64,000 nt of DNA from Paenibacillus taihuensis (GTDB lineage: Bacteria > Bacillota > Bacilli > Paenibacillales > Paenibacillaceae). Both the position numbers and the translations under genes were made by a program. Positions 8,305-17,053 of this stretch are shown one piece after another. Under the pieces are notes generated by a model that ran no database searches, was not told the origin of the DNA, and was given only the letters and a program-made list of their open reading frames with translations. The first letter of the stretch is position 1. Every line of letters begins with the position of its first letter. Where the stretch lies: contig NZ_QTTN01000012.1 in the NCBI RefSeq assembly GCF_003386535.1, forward strand, positions 103,223 through 167,222. Reading direction: 5' to 3'.

Positions 8305-9879
8305 TTATACCTTGAAGAAGTTAATATTCTTGTTCAGCTCTTCGGAGAGATGAGCGAGCGTTTGCGAGGAGCTTGCCGTTTCTTCCGCTGCTGCAGCGGA
8401 TTCTTCGCTTGCTGCCGCAATCGTCTCGACAGCGCGCATCACTTCCTCCGTCTGAGCGGCTTGCTCCTCGCTTGCTGCTGCGATCTCCGTTACTTGGTCG
8501 GCCGTTTCAGTGACCATGCGAACGATGTTGTCGAACGTCTGACCGGTTTTGGACGTTTGCGTTGTGGCAAGCTCCATCGCCCGCAGACTTTGGTCGGTGT
8601 TATGCTGCATCCCCTTAATAATGCCGGCAATTTGCTGCGTTGCTTCGCTGCTGCGTTCCGCGAGTTTACGCACTTCATCGGCAACGACCGCGAAGCCGCG
8701 GCCTTGCTCGCCGGCTCTTGCTGCTTCAATGGCAGCGTTCAGCGCAAGCAGGTTCGTCTGCTCGGAAATATCGTCGATAACCTCGATGATTTGGCCGATC
8801 TTCTGCGAATCGGTTTCCAGGAGCTTCATCTGCGACGACAGATTCTCCATGCTTTGAACGGACGCATGGATCGTCTCGCCGCCGCTCAACGCGCCGCGTT
8901 TTGTCTTTTCTGACAGATCGGATACCATGCTGGCTTTCGTCGCGACGTCATTAACGGCGATCGTCATTTCACGGACAAGCTCGCTAATGATTTGTGCCGA
9001 TTCCGCTTGCTCGGTGCTGCCTTTGGCAATTTCCTCGGTCGTTGCGGAAATTTCCTGCGAAGCAGCGGATACGCTCTGCGAGGAGTACAATGTCTGACTG
9101 ATCAACTGGCGCAGATTGTCCATCATATCGTTGAATGCAGCGGCCAGCGTACCAAGCTCATCTTTGCTCTTCGCATTCGCTTTGTCGCGGAGATCGCCTT
9201 TTGCCGCTTTCGTGGCCACTTCGAGAATGGAACGGATTGATCTAACCATCGAATCCGATATCCAGAATGCAAGGCTAATGCCGATCAATACGGCGATGAT
9301 GCCGAACACGATAATAAGCGTTTTGCCAACCGCATTCGTCTGTGCGGCGTTATCAACCTCAGCTTTGGCTCCATCGTTGTTGAAGTCGATCCAGTTAGCG
9401 AAATCCTCCATGACCTGCTTGCGGACAGGCGTCAGATCATTCAGCAGCTTATAGCCTTGCTCCGGCTGATTGTCTTTGCGGGCTTGAATAATGGCAGGCA
9501 TCTGATCGGAATAAGCTTGAATATGCTCTTCAAGCGATTTGAAGATCTTATCCTCCTCATCCGAAATGATGTACGATTCGTAGTCCTGCATTGCCTTCTG
9601 AGCAGCTGCAATGTTGTCTGTAATCGATGTTGCGATATTATCGATTTCAGCCGGGTTGCTCTCGAGGTTGATCTTGTTGACGCTAACACGTGCTTCAACG
9701 AAATAGTCTTTGATAACACCGATCTTGTTAATGCTAGGCAGCCAGTTGCCTTGTACGATAGAGCTCGATTTCTGCAAAGATCCCATCTCCACGATAGCGA
9801 GGATGCTAATCCCCGACAGCAGAACCAGTATAGCGATAAAGCTGGACATCAGTTTGCCTCGGATAGAGAGTTTCATCAT
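8305..9879 (-). CDS. Methyl-accepting chemotaxis protein (paralogue 1)
   Basis: Transmembrane chemoreceptor, 524 residues. The first membrane helix lies at about residues 13-33 ([20 protein letters not shown]). An extracellular four-helix-bundle sensor of about 150 residues follows (4HB_MCP type, with [20 protein letters not shown]). The second helix is near 188-208, then a HAMP linker and a long cytoplasmic coiled coil. The signalling tip [19 protein letters not shown](Q)[18 protein letters not shown] is highly conserved in the family. Such receptors control CheA through CheW, with adaptation by CheR/CheB. The ligand is unknown. The start ATGATG follows AGGAGG. The neighbour at 9976-11547 is a close paralogue on the same strand, separated by a terminator, so the pair arose by tandem duplication. 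Confidence 0.95.
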   Translation of the reverse strand: MMKLSIRGKLMSSFIAILVLLSGISILAIVEMGSLQKSSSIVQGNWLPSINKIGVIKDYFVEARVSVNKINLESNPAEIDNIATSITDNIAAAQKAMQDYESYIISDEEDKIFKSLEEHIQAYSDQMPAIIQARKDNQPEQGYKLLNDLTPVRKQVMEDFANWIDFNNDGAKAEVDNAAQTNAVGKTLIIVFGIIAVLIGISLAFWISDSMVRSIRSILEVATKAAKGDLRDKANAKSKDELGTLAAAFNDMMDNLRQLISQTLYSSQSVSAASQEISATTEEIAKGSTEQAESAQIISELVREMTIAVNDVATKASMVSDLSEKTKRGALSGGETIHASVQSMENLSSQMKLLETDSQKIGQIIEVIDDISEQTNLLALNAAIEAARAGEQGRGFAVVADEVRKLAERSSEATQQIAGIIKGMQHNTDQSLRAMELATTQTSKTGQTFDNIVRMVTETADQVTEIAAASEEQAAQTEEVMRAVETIAAASEESAAAAEETASSSQTLAHLSEELNKNINFFKV

Positions 9880-9926
9880 ATTCCTCCTGGTAAGTTCGAT
9901 TGTTGGTATATAGGGAGACTATGAAA

Positions 9927-9963
9927 ATAAAAGCCGGCCGCATAAGGAAGCAGCCGACTGCTT
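9927..9963 (-). terminator. Terminator between the two chemoreceptor genes
   Basis: Read on the minus strand, a 9-bp GC stem with two wobble pairs is followed by TTTTATTTTC, just past the stop codon of the 9976-11547 gene. The paralogues are therefore probably transcribed separately. Confidence 0.7.
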
Positions 9964-9975
9964 TACATCATGATG

Positions 9976-11547
9976 TTAGACTCTGAAGTAGTTGATATGC
10001 TGGTTAAGTTCTTCGGATAGATGTGCAAGTGTTTGGGAGGAGCTGGCCGTCTCTTGTGCTGCGGCTGCCGATTCTTCGCTTGCCGCGGCAATCGTCTCAA
10101 CGGCGCGCATGACTTCGACAGTTTGAGCCGCTTGCTCTTCGCTGGCAGCCGCGATTTCGGTCACTTGATCCGCTGTATCGCTTACCATGCGTACAATGCT
10201 CTGGAACGTTTGACCTGTCTTAGACGTTTGCAAGGTCGCGTGCTCCATGGCTTTCAAGCTTTGGTCGGTGTTATGCTGCATGCCTTTAATGATTCCGGCA
10301 ATCTGCTGTGTCGCTTCGCTGCTTCGTTCCGCGAGCTTGCGTACTTCATCGGCGACGACGGCGAAGCCGCGACCTTGATCGCCTGCGCGTGCAGCTTCAA
10401 TCGCTGCATTCAGGGCAAGCAGGTTCGTCTGTTCGGAGATTTCGTCGATCACTTCGATAATCTGGCCGATCTTCTGTGAATCTTTCTCAAGAAGCTTCAT
10501 CTGGGAAGAGAGGTTCTCCATACTTTGAACGGATGCTTGAATCGTCTCGTTGCCGGTCTCTGCGCCGCGCTTCGTCTTATCGGACAGCTCTGCAACCAGG
10601 CTTGCTTTCGTTGCGACATCGCTAACCGCTACCGACATTTCGCGGACAAGCTCGCTGATCGTCTGAGCGGATTCCGCTTGCTCGGTGCTGCCTTTGGCGA
10701 TCTCCTCCGTCGTAGCGGAAATCTCTTGGGATGCCGCGGATACGTTCTGCGAAGAGTTGACTGTTTGGCCGATCAGCCCCCGCAAATTATCCATCATTTC
10801 GTTGAATGCAGCTGCAAGTGTGCCGAGCTCGTCCTTCGTGCGCGCCTTCGCTTGATCTCGGAGGTCGCCTTTCGCTGCTTTGAGAGCAACGTCCAGAATG
10901 GAGCGGATGGCTTTCACCATCATTTCGGACATCCAAAGTGCAAGCGCGATACCGATGACGACTGCGATAATGCCGAATATGATGATTAGCGATTTGCCGA
11001 CGGAGTTCGTATGAGCGGCTTTATCGACCTCTGCTTGGGAGCCGCGATTGTTGAATTCGATCCACTTGTTGAAGTCTTCGGTCACAAGCTTGCGAACTGG
11101 CGTCAGTTCGTTTACAAGCTGATACCCTTTCTCCGGCTGATTGTCTTTGCGAGCTTGGATGATCCCAGGCAAGTGATCGCTGTAGGCTTGCAAGTCTTTC
11201 TCCAGCTTATTGAAGATCGCATCTTCTTCGGGGGATATAATAAATGACTCATAGGCTTGCATCTCTTTGTTAATTGCAGCCATGCTGTCATTAATCGTTT
11301 GGGCGATTGTATCGATGTTGGCAGGGGTGCTTTCCATGTTGATTTTGTTAACGTTTACACGAGCTTCACTAAAGTAATCCTTGATGACGCCAATCTTGTT
11401 AATGCTCGGCAGCCAGTTCGTTTGTACGATATAGCTGGAATTTTGCAGGGATGCCATTTGTACGATGGCTAGCGTTCCGATCCCTACCAAGAGCACAAGA
11501 ATGGCTATAAAGCTGGACATTAGCTTTGTGCGAATGGATAGTCTCAC
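9976..11547 (-). CDS. Methyl-accepting chemotaxis protein (paralogue 2)
   Basis: Second copy of the tandem receptor pair, 523 residues. It has the same plan: membrane helix 1, 4HB sensor with [16 protein letters not shown], helix 2 near 188-208, HAMP, and the signalling domain with [20 protein letters not shown]. Differences from its partner concentrate in the sensor (for example [20 protein letters not shown]) and around helix 2; the cytoplasmic hairpin is almost unchanged. This is the pattern expected when duplicated receptors diverge in ligand while keeping the same kinase contacts. The start is GTG 11547 (MRLSIRTK aligns with MMKLSIRG of the partner), with GGGAGG about ten bases upstream. 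The ligand is unknown. Confidence 0.95.
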   Translation of the reverse strand: MRLSIRTKLMSSFIAILVLLVGIGTLAIVQMASLQNSSYIVQTNWLPSINKIGVIKDYFSEARVNVNKINMESTPANIDTIAQTINDSMAAINKEMQAYESFIISPEEDAIFNKLEKDLQAYSDHLPGIIQARKDNQPEKGYQLVNELTPVRKLVTEDFNKWIEFNNRGSQAEVDKAAHTNSVGKSLIIIFGIIAVVIGIALALWMSEMMVKAIRSILDVALKAAKGDLRDQAKARTKDELGTLAAAFNEMMDNLRGLIGQTVNSSQNVSAASQEISATTEEIAKGSTEQAESAQTISELVREMSVAVSDVATKASLVAELSDKTKRGAETGNETIQASVQSMENLSSQMKLLEKDSQKIGQIIEVIDEISEQTNLLALNAAIEAARAGDQGRGFAVVADEVRKLAERSSEATQQIAGIIKGMQHNTDQSLKAMEHATLQTSKTGQTFQSIVRMVSDTADQVTEIAAASEEQAAQTVEVMRAVETIAAASEESAAAAQETASSSQTLAHLSEELNQHINYFRV

Positions 11548-11858
11548 TAATGTTCTTCCTCCCGTATACTTCGTTTGTCAGTCCATGGTGCTAATAGTAG
11601 AGGTAAAGTGTTAAAAAAAATGTGTAAAAACTATTTGATTTGTGTATGGCCCCAGCTAAAAAGAGCAGCGACATGATCAAATTGCTAGAAAAGTGCTAGG
11701 AATTTGTCGCCAAATTTCGCCAAATAGACAAGGGGCTATCTCCAATAGACCCGAAAGCATCAACTCCATAAGTAAATATTTTGTAAAAATATGTCGAAAA
11801 ATTTCCAACAGAGTAATTGTAGAGGAGGCAGGCTATTATGTAAATTTAAATAAAATAA
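11548..11858. other. Intergenic AT-rich region upstream of the chemoreceptor
   Basis: No gene is seen. A repeated TCGCCAAAT (11707-11715, 11717-11725) lies inside an inverted TTGTC...GACAA (11704-11731), which could be an operator. A good ribosome site (AGAGGAGG, 11821-11828) precedes ATG 11838, which is followed at once by TAA. That start is in the same frame as the LysR remnant downstream and may be what is left of its original 5' end. Confidence 0.5.
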
Positions 11859-12479
11859 AGAGCTGTTCAAATTGTCTATGAGGCATCGCTCGCATTTAAA
11901 GCCGATTTCGGCGACGTCGATGTAACGATCGATGAGAAGAATCGCGAAGATATCTTTGATTGTATCCGCGCAAGAAGCGTAGATATCGTCATTCATCCTC
12001 ATCCCGCGAGCGAAATTGCACATGAGAAAGATATTGGTTATGAATACATGACTAGAACAAGGCTTGCCGTCTGTTTCGCGAGAGAGTCGCGTTTCTTCAA
12101 TCTCGATTTCGTTACGCCTGAGGATTTGAGGAATGAGGAGGTCGTGATCCATAACTCGGTGCAGGGCAAGGCTTGGGTCAGCTTGTTTCACAAAGACAGC
12201 CCGATTCTATTAGCCTCCAATAACATCGGAATTCTCAAAGACGCGGTCAAAAGAGGACGTGCGTGCTCGGTCGTGCATGAGTTCATGTTCAACAGCTTTC
12301 CAGAAGCGCAGACGGGCGAAATCTTTATGGTTCCTCTTAAAGATAAGAATTACTTTTACGAGGAATGCTGGTTGACGTACCCGATTCAGGCTGGAGTATC
12401 GGACGAAGCGAAACAATTCATGAAGTATGTCGCTGTGGAGATGGAAAAGCAGGCCCAGTTGAATAAAAGGTCGATATGA
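11859..12479 (+). pseudogene. LysR-type regulator remnant lacking the DNA-binding domain
   Basis: The frame from 11859 to TGA 12477 codes only for part of a LysR effector-binding domain. It begins in the region that normally reads as strand 1/helix 1 (YEASLAFKADFGDVDVTIDE, with DIFDCIRARSVDIVIHP), continues through the hinge and ends near the normal C-terminus. The winged-helix DNA-binding domain (about 90-100 residues) is missing. In-frame stops at 11841, 11847 and 11856 close the frame upstream. An ATG at 12048 gives a 143-residue ORF but has no ribosome site and would start in mid-domain. This is best read as the remains of a gene that lost its 5' part. A short effector-domain protein made from 12048 is possible but unlikely. 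Confidence 0.75.
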
Positions 12480-12496
12480 ATGTACAACCCGAACTA

Positions 12497-12555
12497 GAGC
12501 AATCCTCGCAGAGTTCCTCCATAGTTGCCCTATTTTGGACCGAATAGGGTTGCTC
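12497..12555 (+). other. Possible hairpin after the LysR remnant
   Basis: CCCTATT (12528-12534) pairs with AATAGGG (12543-12549), and GAGCAA (12497-12502) can pair with TTGCTC (12550-12555) outside it. There is no T tract, so it is not a standard terminator. Confidence 0.3.
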
Positions 12556-12649
12556 CAGTCCGTTAGCGCGTGGCGAAAGCCAATTTGCGGCAAATAAGTG
12601 CAGCGGTGTCCGTTAACCGTGGAGCGGAGGAGATTACGGTAGAGTTAGA

Positions 12650-12681
12650 CAAAAAACAGGAGAGGTACCAAGTACCTCTCC
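12650..12681 (-). terminator. Terminator of the phytase-like gene
   Basis: GGAGAGGTAC (12659-12668) pairs perfectly with GTACCTCTCC (12672-12681). On the minus strand it is followed by T-G-TTTTTT. Confidence 0.88.
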
Positions 12682-12698
12682 CGCACACAACTCGCTTA

Positions 12699-14186
12699 TT
12701 ACCACAAATTTTTTACTTTGATCTCCCACACTTGCGTCTGCTTATCCGTTACCTTCAGAACGCCGTTTGCGTCGTATTCGCCTACGCCGAAGTCATTGTC
12801 GTTCGCAACAAGGATCGTGTTCTTGTTCAGCACTGTCAGGCCTTCGAACTTCTCCCACGGATAGCCGAGCTTCGTCAGGTCGAGGATCAACGATTTTGGC
12901 GCTGTTGCAACACCAGCCGATTTCAGGTTCTCGCCGCTAAGTCCTTCGGCATTGCCGCTAACATCGGCGTTGTTCAAGATATTCGTCGCTTTGGACAGGT
13001 CGATCTTGTACACGCGCTTGATTTGCGCGGCAGCGCCTTCGTTCTTGTCACGCTCGTCCACGAGCAGCACGTCTGTCGACAGCGCATGCAGATCGGAGAT
13101 AACAACGTCCTTCTGCGATACGTTCATGAACGTCTTCGCATCTTCAGCAACATATACGTACTCGCCGATGATTTTCTTCGTAGCGAGGTCCATTTTCAGA
13201 ATGCGCAGGTTACGGGACGCTTCGCCTGTCGCTTTGTCAGGCACAGCCATCGGGCTTTGGATCGACGCGTACAGGTACTTGCCGTCCGGGCTGATCGTTA
13301 CGCCTTCGAAGCCGCGGTTCACGATACGCTTCGAATAGATAGCCGGGATTGCTTCAACGATTGGAATTTGCGCGCCCGTAAGCTTCGCCTTGTCGCCAAC
13401 CGGCACGTAGCGGCTGATGATTGTGCCGTCACGCTTCAATTGAATGAGCGAAGGGCGGTACTCGTCAGCCATCCAGAGCGTATCGTCAGATGGGCTGTAT
13501 GCGATGCCTTCGAGATCAAGTCCGTCCGGGTCAAGCGTCAGCAGCTTCGTGCCCGTATTGTCGTAAGACTTCTCGTCGCTTGCGATGTTGCTGAGGCCTG
13601 TCGTGTTGCGGTTGCCGGAGACAGCGCCTTTCGTGCCTTCAGGAAGCAGCAGCTTTGTCGTCTCCAGAATGGTCACTTTACCATCCTCAAGCCTGATTTT
13701 ATAGAAACGCGGCACATAATCCTGTACCGGGAAGGTACGATTTACGGTCTTATCAATCGTGATTTGTCCGTTTGGACCGCGGTCAGCCAGCGTGTAGAAC
13801 ACGTCGTCCGGATCGCCAGGCATGTGAAGAAGTCCCGAGAAGCCGCCTTCTTTCAATCCGAGGCCGAGGTCTGGCGCGTTCGTCCACGTATACTTGCCTT
13901 CTACAAAAGGATACTCGCGGATTGTAACTTTCTTGCTCGCGTTATCCCATGCTACATGTTGGCCGAGGGCTTCACCCATCGCTCTAACCGGCACATACAG
14001 GCTGCCGTCGATTGTAACGGCGTCCTTATCGAGTGCCACTTCGTTGTCTCCTGCAAATAGATTTACTTTGACTGCGATCGCTTTGAGCGCTGTATCAGCG
14101 GCTTCTACGATTTGCGAGCTCAGTACAGCAACGGATACGATGCCTGCGACTGCAGCCCATGTGGACAAGCGGGACTTCTTCATCAT
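12699..14186 (-). CDS. Secreted phytase-like esterase with copper amine oxidase N-terminal-type domain
   Basis: Exported protein of 495 residues. A signal peptide (MMKKSRLS, hydrophobic core, cleavage near SSQIVEA-AD) is followed by a small stalk domain of the Cu_amine_oxidN1 type (about residues 40-95, with LYVPVRAMGEALGQHVAWD), common in wall-associated Paenibacillus proteins. The rest (about 100-490) matches the esterase-like phytase family (PF13449), a beta-propeller with motifs such as DPDGLDLEGIAYSP, WMADEYRPSLIQL and NRGFEGVTISPDGKYLYA. The family is annotated from sequence, and its natural substrates are mostly untested; phosphoester or sugar-phosphate hydrolysis outside the cell is plausible. 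The start ATGATG has AAAGGGGAG eight bases upstream. The gene is monocistronic with its own terminator. Confidence 0.85.
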   Translation of the reverse strand: MMKKSRLSTWAAVAGIVSVAVLSSQIVEAADTALKAIAVKVNLFAGDNEVALDKDAVTIDGSLYVPVRAMGEALGQHVAWDNASKKVTIREYPFVEGKYTWTNAPDLGLGLKEGGFSGLLHMPGDPDDVFYTLADRGPNGQITIDKTVNRTFPVQDYVPRFYKIRLEDGKVTILETTKLLLPEGTKGAVSGNRNTTGLSNIASDEKSYDNTGTKLLTLDPDGLDLEGIAYSPSDDTLWMADEYRPSLIQLKRDGTIISRYVPVGDKAKLTGAQIPIVEAIPAIYSKRIVNRGFEGVTISPDGKYLYASIQSPMAVPDKATGEASRNLRILKMDLATKKIIGEYVYVAEDAKTFMNVSQKDVVISDLHALSTDVLLVDERDKNEGAAAQIKRVYKIDLSKATNILNNADVSGNAEGLSGENLKSAGVATAPKSLILDLTKLGYPWEKFEGLTVLNKNTILVANDNDFGVGEYDANGVLKVTDKQTQVWEIKVKNLW

Positions 14187-14400
14187 CTCTTCAACTCTCC
14201 CCTTTAAAGCGTCGGTGTAAATGCGTAACTTTCTACTAGAATAAGAGCGTTATATTAACTACGGATGTGAAATAAATGGAAATTTTGTAAATGGGGATGA
14301 AAGCCGCGTACATTTGCAAAAGCAGATTTTTTTGTAACTTTTTGGCACTTCATGCAACATCCTGCGAATAGAAGTCGTTTAATAAGGTTGAATATAGGAT

Positions 14401-15390
14401 GTGACCCAAATAAACGATGGTGGTGAGATCATTATTTATTTCATTGCATTTCTAGCTTCCTTTCTAATCGTGTATCTGCTTATTCCGCCTTTCAGCAAGC
14501 TCGCGTTCAAGTTCGACTTTGTGGACAAGCCCCGCAAGAATGTGGAGCGGAAGCTTCACCGAGAGCCGATTCCGCTTACGGCCAGCTATGCGATCTTCAT
14601 TGGATTCTTCATTACATATCTTGCGGTTACGAGAGGATTTACGTGGGAGACCGGCGCTCTGATCGCGGGCGGAGTTCTGCTGCTCATCATTGGCACCATC
14701 GATGATTGGTACAAAACAAAGGGCAAAGACTTCCCTGCCTTGCCGAAGCTGGTCGTTCAACTATCGGCTGCTATTCTTGTGTACGCATCCGGTATCGTGT
14801 TTACGGGCTTCATTAATCCGTTTACCGGCGACTATATCATGCTGCCTGTCGTCCTGCAGTTTCTGCTTACGATCATCTGGATTTTTGGCGTGACGACAGT
14901 GATTAACTTCTCGGATGGTCTGGACGGGCTGGCGGGAGGACTGTCGGCGATTTCGGCGACAACTCTCTTCATTGTTGCAATCGCGATGGGACAGTCTAAC
15001 TCGGCCATGATGGCGATTATTCTACTGGGCGTTACGATCGCCTATTTACGTTACAATAAGCCGCCTGCGAAAGTATTCATGGGAGATGCCGGTGCAACCT
15101 TCTTAGGCTTCCTGCTTGCAGTGATTGCGCTGGACGGGGCGTTCAAGCAGGCGACGGTGCTCTCGTTGTTTATCCCGATATTGGCGCTTGGCGTGCCGAT
15201 CTTTGATAATTTGTTCGTCGTTGTGAAGCGATTCATGGAGGGGAAGCCGATGTATCAAGCGGATGCCACTCAAGCCCATTACCGGTTGCTTCGCGCGGGG
15301 CTTAATACGAAGCAGGTGCTGATGGTTCTCATGCTGCTTAGCACTTGTTTGGGGCTATCTTCCATTATTTTGTTATTAGTCCAAATCTAA
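14401..15390 (+). CDS. Undecaprenyl-phosphate glycosyl-1-phosphate transferase (TagO/WecA/MraY family)
   Basis: Polytopic membrane enzyme, 329 residues and about ten helices. It transfers a sugar-1-phosphate (GlcNAc-1-P in TagO/WecA) from a UDP-sugar to undecaprenyl phosphate, the first membrane step of wall teichoic acid and other wall glycopolymers. Family signatures are present: the aspartate pair in GTIDDWYK, NFSDGLDGLAGG, and the catalytic VFMGDAGATFLGF. The late motif QADATQAHYRLLRAGL takes the place of the HHH-type loop that helps tell WecA/TagO from MraY. TagO is favoured over MraY because no murein cluster is nearby. The start is GTG 14401, with only a weak ribosome site. It is separated by about 170 bp from the ydcC-like gene and is probably independent of it. 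Confidence 0.88.
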   Translation: MTQINDGGEIIIYFIAFLASFLIVYLLIPPFSKLAFKFDFVDKPRKNVERKLHREPIPLTASYAIFIGFFITYLAVTRGFTWETGALIAGGVLLLIIGTIDDWYKTKGKDFPALPKLVVQLSAAILVYASGIVFTGFINPFTGDYIMLPVVLQFLLTIIWIFGVTTVINFSDGLDGLAGGLSAISATTLFIVAIAMGQSNSAMMAIILLGVTIAYLRYNKPPAKVFMGDAGATFLGFLLAVIALDGAFKQATVLSLFIPILALGVPIFDNLFVVVKRFMEGKPMYQADATQAHYRLLRAGLNTKQVLMVLMLLSTCLGLSSIILLLVQI

Positions 15391-15425
15391 ATCATTCTCG
15401 TTCAATAAGCTTGTCATGCTAGTCT

Positions 15426-15454
15426 GCATAATTGTCCAAGTCCCCTCATAGACA
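15426..15454 (+). promoter_or_regulatory. Possible sigma-E promoter of the ydcC-like gene
   Basis: GCATAAT (15426-15432), a 14-bp spacer and CATAGACA (15447-15454) resemble the mother-cell sigma-E consensus (GnATAnn, then CATACAnT). The B. subtilis gene in this position is recalled as sporulation-controlled, which fits. The match is partial. Confidence 0.35.
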
Positions 15455-15564
15455 TAGAACATCTGAAGCGTAAACGGCTTATGTCCCGTACGAGCTGCAA
15501 ACTTTTTTGCAGCATGCGTACAACTCCGGGTACGTTTAATTCAATGGAATGAGGGGTTGATCTC

Positions 15565-16890
15565 ATGCGTCGTCGAATCAGTTTTCTCGCGGTAATCTTG
15601 CTATGCCTCACGGCGGTGCTCGCAGGCTGCGGGACTAAGGACGCGGAATCGGTTGTCAAAGATTTGGACAAAACGTTGAACGGGTTGGAAAGCTATCACG
15701 GCAAGGGCACCATGACGCTGCATACCGGCCAGCAGCCGCTGGAGTATCAGGTGGACGTTTCGTTCCAGAAGCCGCAGTATTACCGCATTGCGCTTACGAA
15801 CGCGAAGAAGGATATTACGCAAATTGTGCTTCGCAACGATGAAGGCGTATTCGTTCTAACGCCGCGCCTCAATAAAGTGTTCCGTTTCCAAAGCGATTGG
15901 CCGGCTAATCAAGGACAAGTCTACTTGTACCAAACGCTGGTGCAGAGCATTCTGCTGGACAACTCCCGCCAGTTTGCGGTAGACAATGATGCGTATGTAT
16001 TTGACGTTATGGCGAACTATCAGAACGGATCGCTCGCACGGCAGAAGATTTGGCTGAACAAATCCGACTATGCGCCGAGCAAAGTTCAAGTGAGCGACGC
16101 GAACGCAGCCGTTATGGTTGAGGTCAAATTCGACTCCTTCCAATTCGGTTCGAAGCTGGAGAAGAGCGTATTCGATACACAGACCAATATGGGTACACCG
16201 GCGGGGGACAAGGGTGACAAGCCTACCATCGCTGCCCCGGACGACAGCAACAACAGCAGCAATAGCAGCAACAGCAGCAATAACAGCGAGAATAGCAGTG
16301 CGGCGAATGACGGAAGCAGCAACAACAATTCCGATCAAGCGGCAACGTCGCCGGACAACAATTCTTCGGATTCGAATTCGAACAATGCGCAGGCGGATTC
16401 GAACAGTGACGCCAATTCGAGCGGCAACAATCCGGACAACAGCGCATCCAGCACGGATGTAGACAATTCGAGCAACAACGGCAGCGATAACAGCAGCAGC
16501 AATGCGAATGAAGACGCGGAAGATACGATGGTGCCAGCCGGCAGCCAAAGCTTCGTAGCGCTCGAGCCTTCCTACTTGCCGGATGGCGTGTCCGAGAAGG
16601 ATCAGCAAGACATCGTGTTCGGCGGCAACGCAGGCATCGTCATCCGTTACGCAGGCGATTACGAATATACATTAATCGAGACGCAGCCGAAGGATGTAGC
16701 GGTATCTCAAACGAAGGGCGAGCTGGTGGATCTCGGCTTTACAGTCGGCGTCCTCACAGGCGCGGAAGATGAGCAGAAGACGCTGACTTGGACGTATAAC
16801 GGTACAGAGTTCCGTCTTACAAGCGGCGACCTGCCTCAGAACGAAATGTACCAAATCGCACAATCGGTGCAAGGCGAGATGTCAAAATAA
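15565..16890 (+). CDS. ydcC: YdcC-like lipoprotein (LolA/germination-lipoprotein fold)
   Basis: Lipoprotein of 441 residues with lipobox LAGC (Cys22). The N-terminal 185 residues have the LolA/LppX-like half-barrel fold (LESYHGKGTMTLHTG, YRIALTNAKKDITQIVLRNDEGVFVLTPRLNKVFRF). A C-terminal domain of about 110 residues (FVALEPSYLPDGVSE to the end) resembles the DUF4367 domain of such proteins. Between them lies a linker of roughly 110 residues made almost only of Asn, Ser, Asp and Ala. B. subtilis YdcC lies in the same place, just before alr and ndoAI-ndoA, and lacks such a linker (about 340 residues). A role at the spore or forespore membrane is inferred from that homologue. Start ATG 15565 follows GGGGTTGATCTC. 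No terminator separates it clearly from the alr promoter region. Confidence 0.82.
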   Translation: MRRRISFLAVILLCLTAVLAGCGTKDAESVVKDLDKTLNGLESYHGKGTMTLHTGQQPLEYQVDVSFQKPQYYRIALTNAKKDITQIVLRNDEGVFVLTPRLNKVFRFQSDWPANQGQVYLYQTLVQSILLDNSRQFAVDNDAYVFDVMANYQNGSLARQKIWLNKSDYAPSKVQVSDANAAVMVEVKFDSFQFGSKLEKSVFDTQTNMGTPAGDKGDKPTIAAPDDSNNSSNSSNSSNNSENSSAANDGSSNNNSDQAATSPDNNSSDSNSNNAQADSNSDANSSGNNPDNSASSTDVDNSSNNGSDNSSSNANEDAEDTMVPAGSQSFVALEPSYLPDGVSEKDQQDIVFGGNAGIVIRYAGDYEYTLIETQPKDVAVSQTKGELVDLGFTVGVLTGAEDEQKTLTWTYNGTEFRLTSGDLPQNEMYQIAQSVQGEMSK

Positions 16891-16947
16891 TGCCGGTGCG
16901 ATAAACAATTTCCAGCACTTGTTTGACCTGAAATACCCGCGATTTTA

Positions 16948-16977
16948 TTGACAGCCGGAAGCCTAAGCGTTTAACAT
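16948..16977 (+). promoter_or_regulatory. Promoter upstream of alr
   Basis: A perfect TTGACA (16948-16953), an 18-bp spacer and TAACAT (16972-16977). Transcription would begin about ten bases before the terminator-like hairpin at 16998-17033. Confidence 0.45.
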
Positions 16978-16997
16978 TAGGTCTACGGGTTTAAAAA

Positions 16998-17033
16998 TAA
17001 ACGCCTGCCCAATGCGGTAGGCGTTTACTTTTT
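16998..17033 (+). terminator. Terminator or attenuator directly before alr
   Basis: TAAACGCCT (16998-17006) pairs with AGGCGTTTA (17019-17027), followed by CTTTTT. It sits between the candidate promoter and the alr start, so it either ends ydcC transcripts or acts as an attenuator for alr. Confidence 0.7.
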
Positions 17034-17053
17034 GGAAATGAAGGTGGACCAAG

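Noticed and set aside
12570..14060. Plus-strand ORF (496 codons) antisense to the phytase-like gene.
   Set aside because: The minus-strand gene has a signal peptide, a stalk domain, family motifs and a ribosome site; the plus-strand frame has none.
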